Of a stretch of 10,188 nucleotides of DNA, positions 5,883 to 10,188 are shown piece after piece. The DNA comes from Pirellulaceae bacterium (GTDB lineage: Bacteria > Planctomycetota > Planctomycetia > Pirellulales > Pirellulaceae): positions 1 to 10,188 of the forward strand of contig JABDKS010000447.1 of assembly GCA_013002105.1 (NCBI GenBank), read 5' to 3'. Each line of letters begins with the position of its first letter. The first letter of the stretch is position 1. The notes beneath the pieces were generated by a model. It had not been told where the DNA came from and made no database searches. It saw nothing but the letters and a program-made list of their open reading frames with translations. The translations under genes were made by a program, and so were the position numbers.

Positions 5883-7727
5883 ATGGATGAGTTACGCTTT
5901 CGATGCCGCACAATGCGGCGCGTCGCGCTTTTTGCTGCACTCAACTGCTCCATCATCACCGCCTCGGCTGTGTTGGACAACGGTTCGAATCAATGTTGGG
6001 CCGCAGATGGAGACGCCGCTGCCGAGTCGGTCGACGACCTGCGTTCGTTGTTAAAGAACGGATGGCAAGATGGTTCGCCCGATACCCTCTTGGGCGAACC
6101 GATTCCCGAGATTGAATTGTTCGAGCCGACCGAAGCGCCTGTCGTGACCAAGACGAGGCCGACGACGACGGCCAAGTCAGCTTCGGCGCATGTCGAAAGA
6201 CGTCGGCTCGTTCCAATACGAATCGATGCGGCTGCTCCTATTATCAGTTTGGCCGAAGCCAATCGTCAGCAGTCGCAGCAGGAAGGTCAAACTCAGACGC
6301 CACCCGAGCAGACGTCCGCGCCGTCTGGCTCGTCGAGTGACCCTGAAAAACTACCCGCTGAAAGTCTTGCCGACTTGGACAGCACGAGTGCGAGTGCGAT
6401 GAAGGCCGAGGAAAGCACGGCGATCGAAGTAGTTGCCAAAGATGATATCGCGCCGCTTCCGCGTCCGACGTCCGCCCTTGGACCGGAACTGCCAACTGAT
6501 ACGGCCGAAGATTTGCAATCGACATGGGCAGCTTTGAAATCCGAAGCCCTGCGCGGGGTCGCACGAGACCGGGGATTCGGGTTGTTTTCATCCAGCCAGC
6601 CTAAACCGACAGCATCGCTTGAGTCCGTTGAAACTCAGACGCCCAACGTTGCAAAAACGCCGATCGCTTCGACGCCTGCTGCAACGGACAGAGCCGCTAA
6701 CGTTCCAGAGGGTAAAACGGCCAGCCAGATGGATACACGGATCGAACCGTTGCCGGCACCCGTGCTACGCCTGGAGAATCAACCCAAGACGTCCCCACTG
6801 CCGGCATCTTCGTCGACACTGGTGACCGTCCACGCGACCAAACTCCGTGATGTTGCTTCTGTCCAGCTGCAAGAGGCTTCCACTCGACTTCAACGCGGAG
6901 CAACTCACAGTGCCAAGCGATTGACCTTCAAGGCGCTCCGCAACATCGCCGCGATGCAGGATGTGCATGAGGGCGGTAATCGTCACGCGAAACAGTTAGA
7001 AACCGCTTTTGCCGCACTGCGGGAATCCGGAGACTTTGTCGGTAAGTTCGGCGCCGTACAAAGCGATGCCATGGCCAGAATGGTAGCAGTGCACGAAACC
7101 GAGATTCTGAAATCGCAAGATCTGAATAACTTGTCATCGATTCGTGCAGCAGAATTGTACTTGGGCGTCGCCCATCAAAACTTGGTCCATGCGGTTGGGG
7201 CGGTTCGAGCTGCCAGCGACGCGTTGATCTTATTGGGCCAAATCGAACACAACATGGCGGAAGTTTCTGACACACACGCGGGCGCCGTCGCCGTGACACT
7301 TCAACGAGCCGCTGTCGAGATCGATCCGAACAACGCAACCGCTCTGTATCAGCTTGGTAGCAGCATGCTGAACCAAGGAATGGACCAGCAGGCATTCAGC
7401 GTGTTGCAAAAGAGTGTGAACGCACGACCGACGCGCCAGGGTTACCAACGGTTGATGCAGGTCGCCGAGCGACTTGGAGACAGCAAAACAACTCAGCAGT
7501 GCAACTCGGCGCTACGTGATTCCCGGCTGATGAACACCACGCCGGTTCGGCAACTCGATCCCGACGCGTTTGCGGCGACGTACCGTCCTGAAAATTTGGA
7601 TGCACGAAACGCAAAGTCGCCCGGTCGCAACGCGACCTCCGAAAAACAAACCAAAGCCCAGCCCGTTTCGGCGAGAGCAACAACGGTCGATCGCATTCGA
7701 TCGATGCTTTCTCCCATGCGACGGTAG
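5883..7727 (+). CDS. Secreted TPR-containing scaffold protein
   Basis: A 614-residue exported protein. The N-terminus has a signal-peptide-like core (MRRVALFAALNCSIITASA, residues 11-29); cleavage could follow ASA or the later CWA (38-40). An internal ATG at 5913 would give a more standard signal peptide, and neither start has a clear Shine-Dalgarno. Residues about 80-310 are Pro/Ser/Thr/Ala-rich and probably disordered. Residues about 315-545 are helical and contain at least one clear TPR pair: DPNNATALYQLGSSMLNQGM (481-500), then DQQAFSVLQKSVNARP, with further TPR-like helices around it. The tail is basic. It is followed by the exporter gene, probably in one operon. By position and TPR content it may play the part AlgK or a BcsC TPR region plays, as a periplasmic scaffold. 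That is inference; no sequence match to AlgK is claimed. Confidence 0.8.
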   Translation: MDELRFRCRTMRRVALFAALNCSIITASAVLDNGSNQCWAADGDAAAESVDDLRSLLKNGWQDGSPDTLLGEPIPEIELFEPTEAPVVTKTRPTTTAKSASAHVERRRLVPIRIDAAAPIISLAEANRQQSQQEGQTQTPPEQTSAPSGSSSDPEKLPAESLADLDSTSASAMKAEESTAIEVVAKDDIAPLPRPTSALGPELPTDTAEDLQSTWAALKSEALRGVARDRGFGLFSSSQPKPTASLESVETQTPNVAKTPIASTPAATDRAANVPEGKTASQMDTRIEPLPAPVLRLENQPKTSPLPASSSTLVTVHATKLRDVASVQLQEASTRLQRGATHSAKRLTFKALRNIAAMQDVHEGGNRHAKQLETAFAALRESGDFVGKFGAVQSDAMARMVAVHETEILKSQDLNNLSSIRAAELYLGVAHQNLVHAVGAVRAASDALILLGQIEHNMAEVSDTHAGAVAVTLQRAAVEIDPNNATALYQLGSSMLNQGMDQQAFSVLQKSVNARPTRQGYQRLMQVAERLGDSKTTQQCNSALRDSRLMNTTPVRQLDPDAFAATYRPENLDARNAKSPGRNATSEKQTKAQPVSARATTVDRIRSMLSPMRR

Positions 7728-7808
7728 CAAACAATCATAACCAGTGCAGAGGTGTGGCCACTTGCTCCTGAGGGCTCGTTTGACCGCAACTCTTGCTGAG
7801 ACTTGGAA

Positions 7809-7827
7809 GGTGAGTGAGAAACAAATG
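7809..7827 (+). promoter_or_regulatory. Ribosome-binding site deciding the export-protein start
   Basis: GGTGAG (7809-7814, overlapping GGAAGG at 7805-7810) lies ten bases before the ATG at 7825. The protein then begins with a standard signal peptide. The longer frame from a GTG at 7744 would place 27 extra residues before it. Confidence 0.5.
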
Positions 7828-9228
7828 GTTACTGCGAATCGAATTGCATCGTTTCATTGGATCGTTGTGTGCCTGTTGCCCATGATCATGGTGGGCAATG
7901 CCTGTATCGCCGATGACGCGATCACGGATTCTTCATCAGCAACGCCGCTATCGATGGCAGCCGATCCGTCGGCAAACACGACTCAATCGTCCATCGCATC
8001 GACCAGCGCCTCGACCAGCGGCTCGACCACCGCAGACGTCGATCCAGCTCGCGTCGCTAAGGAATCGGGTATTCCAGCGGTGACGGTTTCCACGCGCATT
8101 CAAAATACAAATGTCGGCCAGGCTTGCAGTTGTGGCCACTGCCAACGTTGTGTCAACCGAACCAATCCCAATTCGGGAATGATCGGCGGTCTGGGAATGA
8201 AACACGGCATTGGACCGTGCGGAAAAAAAGACTGCCAGTGCTGGCAATGCCCTTATGACATGCCGTTCCGAATTCATGGTCCGGGAGCCTACGCCGGACC
8301 GGCGCGATCGCACCGGATGCCGGAATACCGATTGCGGACGGGCGACTCTCTCCAGTTGACCTACATGGTGGCGCCGATGAGATCCGAGGGCGCCTATCGG
8401 TTGGTCGTTGGCGACGAATTATTGATTGAGTCGGTCGCAGATGAGGACTTGACGCGGGGAACCATGGAAAAGGGACTGCGGATTCAGCCCGACGGAACGA
8501 TCACGCTGCGGCTGATCGGCCAAGTACACGCTGCCGGACAGACCGTCGAACAATTGCGAATGCTATTGGAAGAGTCCTACAAGGATTTTTATCCCAAACC
8601 ATCGATCGATGTGACACCGGTCAACACTGGCACCGCTGCACTGCAAGTTCGCGAAGCGATCAGCGGTTCGGGAGGATTCGATCCCCAAAACGTAACCCAA
8701 ACGATCACACCCAGTGGCGAGATTCGCCTACCGCGTCTGGGCAGCATTCAGGCTCAGGGTTTGACACTGGATGAACTCAAGGAAGAAATCAACCTTCGCT
8801 ACGACTATGCGGTCGGTGGATTAGAAGTCGAACCCTCGCTGCAATCTCAAGCACCGCATTACTTCTTTGTCCTCGGCGAGGCGAATCAGCCAGGCCGATA
8901 CAACATGGATACGCCGACCACTGTCCTCGGTGCGATCGCGATGGCAGGTGGTCACCAAGTTGGCGCCAACCTGCGACAAGTCGTGATTTTCCGACGTGGC
9001 GACGATTGGGAATTGATCTCGACGCTGATGGATCTGCGCGGCGCCATCATGGGACGAACGGCGCACCCGAACGATGAAATTTGGATCCGCGATGGTGACG
9101 TGATTATTTTGCCCAGTACGCCGATCGAACTGTTCAACAACTTTGTGCAACAGGTCTTTACCGAAGGCATCTACGGGGTGATCCCGCTGTCCGCATCGTA
9201 CAACTTTGGTGACAGTTTTAATAACTAG
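7825..9228 (+). CDS. Wza-like polysaccharide export protein (Poly_export and SLBB domains)
   Basis: An exported protein of 467 residues from the chosen ATG (494 from the alternative GTG at 7744). It should form the outer-membrane exit pore. A hydrophobic signal segment (about 9-28) precedes VGNACIADD; the Cys lacks a proper lipobox, so lipidation is uncertain. A Ser/Thr/Ala-rich linker follows, with three 12-bp repeats at 7999-8034. Then comes a cysteine cluster: CSCGHCQRC (101-109) and C132, C137, C139, C142. Next are GPARSHRMPEYRLRTGDSL and two export-protein units. The first has VVGDELLIE, then RIQPDGTITLRLIGQV. The second has ITPSGEIRLPRLGSI and the SLBB-like VLGEANQPGRYNMDTPTTVL. The end (IELFNNFVQQVFTEGIYGVI) looks intact. 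It sits 97 bases after the TPR gene. No Wzc-type partner is visible; the HlyD protein could fill that place. Confidence 0.92.
   Translation: MVTANRIASFHWIVVCLLPMIMVGNACIADDAITDSSSATPLSMAADPSANTTQSSIASTSASTSGSTTADVDPARVAKESGIPAVTVSTRIQNTNVGQACSCGHCQRCVNRTNPNSGMIGGLGMKHGIGPCGKKDCQCWQCPYDMPFRIHGPGAYAGPARSHRMPEYRLRTGDSLQLTYMVAPMRSEGAYRLVVGDELLIESVADEDLTRGTMEKGLRIQPDGTITLRLIGQVHAAGQTVEQLRMLLEESYKDFYPKPSIDVTPVNTGTAALQVREAISGSGGFDPQNVTQTITPSGEIRLPRLGSIQAQGLTLDELKEEINLRYDYAVGGLEVEPSLQSQAPHYFFVLGEANQPGRYNMDTPTTVLGAIAMAGGHQVGANLRQVVIFRRGDDWELISTLMDLRGAIMGRTAHPNDEIWIRDGDVIILPSTPIELFNNFVQQVFTEGIYGVIPLSASYNFGDSFNN
7999..8034 (+). repeat. Three 12-bp tandem units in the export gene linker
   Basis: TCGACCAGCGCC, TCGACCAGCGGC and TCGACCACCGCA stand in tandem and code STSA/STSG/STTA. 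They lie in the low-complexity linker after the signal peptide, so length change there would be tolerated. Confidence 0.8.
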
Positions 9229-9264
9229 GGCATGTGGACCATTGATGTGTCGTTATCGTAGGCC

Positions 9265-9290
9265 AGGACCCAGGGCTTTAAGGGTCTTTT
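9265..9290 (+). terminator. Weak hairpin with T-run downstream of the export gene
   Basis: GACCC (9267-9271) pairs with GGGTC (9282-9286), extendable by a G-U and an A-U pair, and is followed by TTTT. The stem is short and the loop is ten bases. It overlaps the stop codon of the transposase gene on the other strand and may belong to the insertion sequence rather than to the export gene. Confidence 0.25.
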
Positions 9291-10188
9291 ACCTCCTTCA
9301 AGTTGAGTCGTTTTGCGGTGGAAACGTGTTTGGACTGCGCGTTCTTTGATCGCGTTGCCGTCTTCTTCTTGACGCCTCGTTGACTCTTCTTGAAGTCTTT
9401 CAGCTTGATCTCGCGGCTGATGCTGCGCAGAACCTTCGCTTGGGTCACCGAATCCTTCGGCACGTAGCGTTGCCAAAATGCGTCGTCTAACGCAACCAGC
9501 ATTCCATCGGTGTAGCGAGAGACGTTCACGGAAATATGAAAATGGCTGACTTGCTCAACCTCGTCCTCGTCGTGTTCAGCGTACAAGGCGGCAAATATCA
9601 CTTGACGTAAATTGTAGGCCAGCATCGCCATGCAGAACAGAAACAACGCAGCGTAGGGATGCCCCAGCCTCGCCGATTCACACGTCAATGTCATTTGAAG
9701 AACGTGAAACGCAGTCTCTTCTTCCCAGCGATAACGGTACGTTTGTGCAATCGCACTGCCGCTCACCGAAGCAGGAAGATTGCTAATCACATGAATCTCT
9801 TGATCACCTCCGCGAGTTGGATTGAACAGGTCCACAGTAATACGCCGAACGACCATTGACTCCTCACTGCGGTGAAGTTTCATCGATTGCTCATACACGA
9901 TACCGGTCTCGATTTCACCAACATGTTCGCGTTTTCCAATCAATTCTCCTTTGAGACGTCCATGTTGGCGGATCACAAAGAATCCCGCAGCGGCTGAAAT
10001 CTTCTCGAAGAAAGCGATGATGCAGTAGTGACGGTCGGCAATCAAAACTTGCCGCGGTTGAAGGTCTGCAATGATCGCATCGCAAGTTGCCAGTTCCTGG
10101 TCGTGCGCATCGACTAGAAGATAGGCTCGGTCAAAGAGCTGACGCTGCAAATTGAACCTGGCAACGACTTTTCCAGGCAAAGGAGCTC
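9278..10188 (-). CDS. IS4-type DDE transposase (5' end beyond window)
   Basis: The minus-strand frame is open to the right edge, so the N-terminus is missing; about 302 residues are seen. The segment PLPGK, then IADRHYC (second catalytic Asp, with 49 visible residues before RHYC counted from the TTG at 10180), and YRYRWEEETAF give the IS4 signature Y-(2)-R-(3)-E. The catalytic Glu is at 9718-9716. The usual Lys/Arg six residues later is Gln. The first catalytic Asp should lie off the window. The C-terminus is Lys-rich. No internal stop is seen, so this part looks intact. It faces the export gene tail to tail with 49 bases between the two stops. Terminal inverted repeats cannot be checked because the other end is not in the window. 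Confidence 0.92.
   Translation of the reverse strand, partial: APLPGKVVARFNLQRQLFDRAYLLVDAHDQELATCDAIIADLQPRQVLIADRHYCIIAFFEKISAAAGFFVIRQHGRLKGELIGKREHVGEIETGIVYEQSMKLHRSEESMVVRRITVDLFNPTRGGDQEIHVISNLPASVSGSAIAQTYRYRWEEETAFHVLQMTLTCESARLGHPYAALFLFCMAMLAYNLRQVIFAALYAEHDEDEVEQVSHFHISVNVSRYTDGMLVALDDAFWQRYVPKDSVTQAKVLRSISREIKLKDFKKSQRGVKKKTATRSKNAQSKHVSTAKRLNLKEVKDP

Larger units (their letters stand above)
9229..10188. mobile_element. Insertion sequence of IS4 type, left part
   Basis: The transposase gene implies an insertion sequence whose left end lies between the stop of the export gene (9228) and the transposase stop (9278). The base right after the TAG starts GGCATGTGGACC, which could be the element's end. 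That is a guess, since the right end and any target duplication are outside the window. Confidence 0.6.

Noticed and set aside
7873..7914. Lipoprotein signal in the export protein
   Set aside because: The residues before the Cys (VGNAC) do not fit the L-A/S-G/A-C lipobox, so I did not call it a lipoprotein.
7948..8313. Minus-strand 121-residue frame opposite the export gene
   Set aside because: It lies opposite the export gene, whose motifs are clear, and has no recognisable feature of its own.
9229..9277. Terminal inverted repeat of the insertion sequence
   Set aside because: Only one end of the element is in the window, so no pair can be compared.

Overview
The window reads as chromosomal DNA from a planctomycete, most likely a Rhodopirellula-like marine member. 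This is an inference. It rests on the polysaccharide-export protein, whose mature region carries the GPAR..MPEYRLR-type motif I associate with planctomycetal export proteins. Other hints are the many secreted proteins with Ser/Thr/Pro/Ala-rich linkers, the non-ATG starts, and the mostly weak Shine-Dalgarno sequences. No rRNA, tRNA or CRISPR array was seen.

Layout. The left half is one minus-strand gene run, read from right to left: a HlyD-type membrane-fusion protein (about 5328/5406 to 3757), a PilZ protein with zinc-binding cysteine clusters (3721-2669), a processive family-2 glycosyltransferase (2672-1389, 4-base ATGA overlap with the PilZ gene), and a secreted protein of Ig-like repeats that runs off the left edge. 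Positions 5407-5882 form a divergent intergenic region that should hold promoters for both directions. To its right, on the plus strand, lie a secreted TPR-containing protein (5883-7727) and a Wza-like polysaccharide-export protein (about 7825-9228). An IS4-type transposase gene (minus strand) follows almost immediately and runs off the right edge.

How the genes fit together. The glycosyltransferase would polymerise a polysaccharide at the inner membrane. The PilZ protein keeps both c-di-GMP-binding motifs and would gate synthesis. The HlyD-like protein would form a periplasmic bridge, the TPR protein could be a periplasmic scaffold, and the Wza-like protein would provide the outer-membrane exit. 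This resembles the alginate synthase layout (Alg8, Alg44 = PilZ+HlyD, TPR protein AlgK), but the Alg44 functions are split into two genes and a Wza-type exporter replaces the AlgE beta-barrel. No Wzx, Wzy or Wzc gene is visible. The polymer cannot be named from the sequence.
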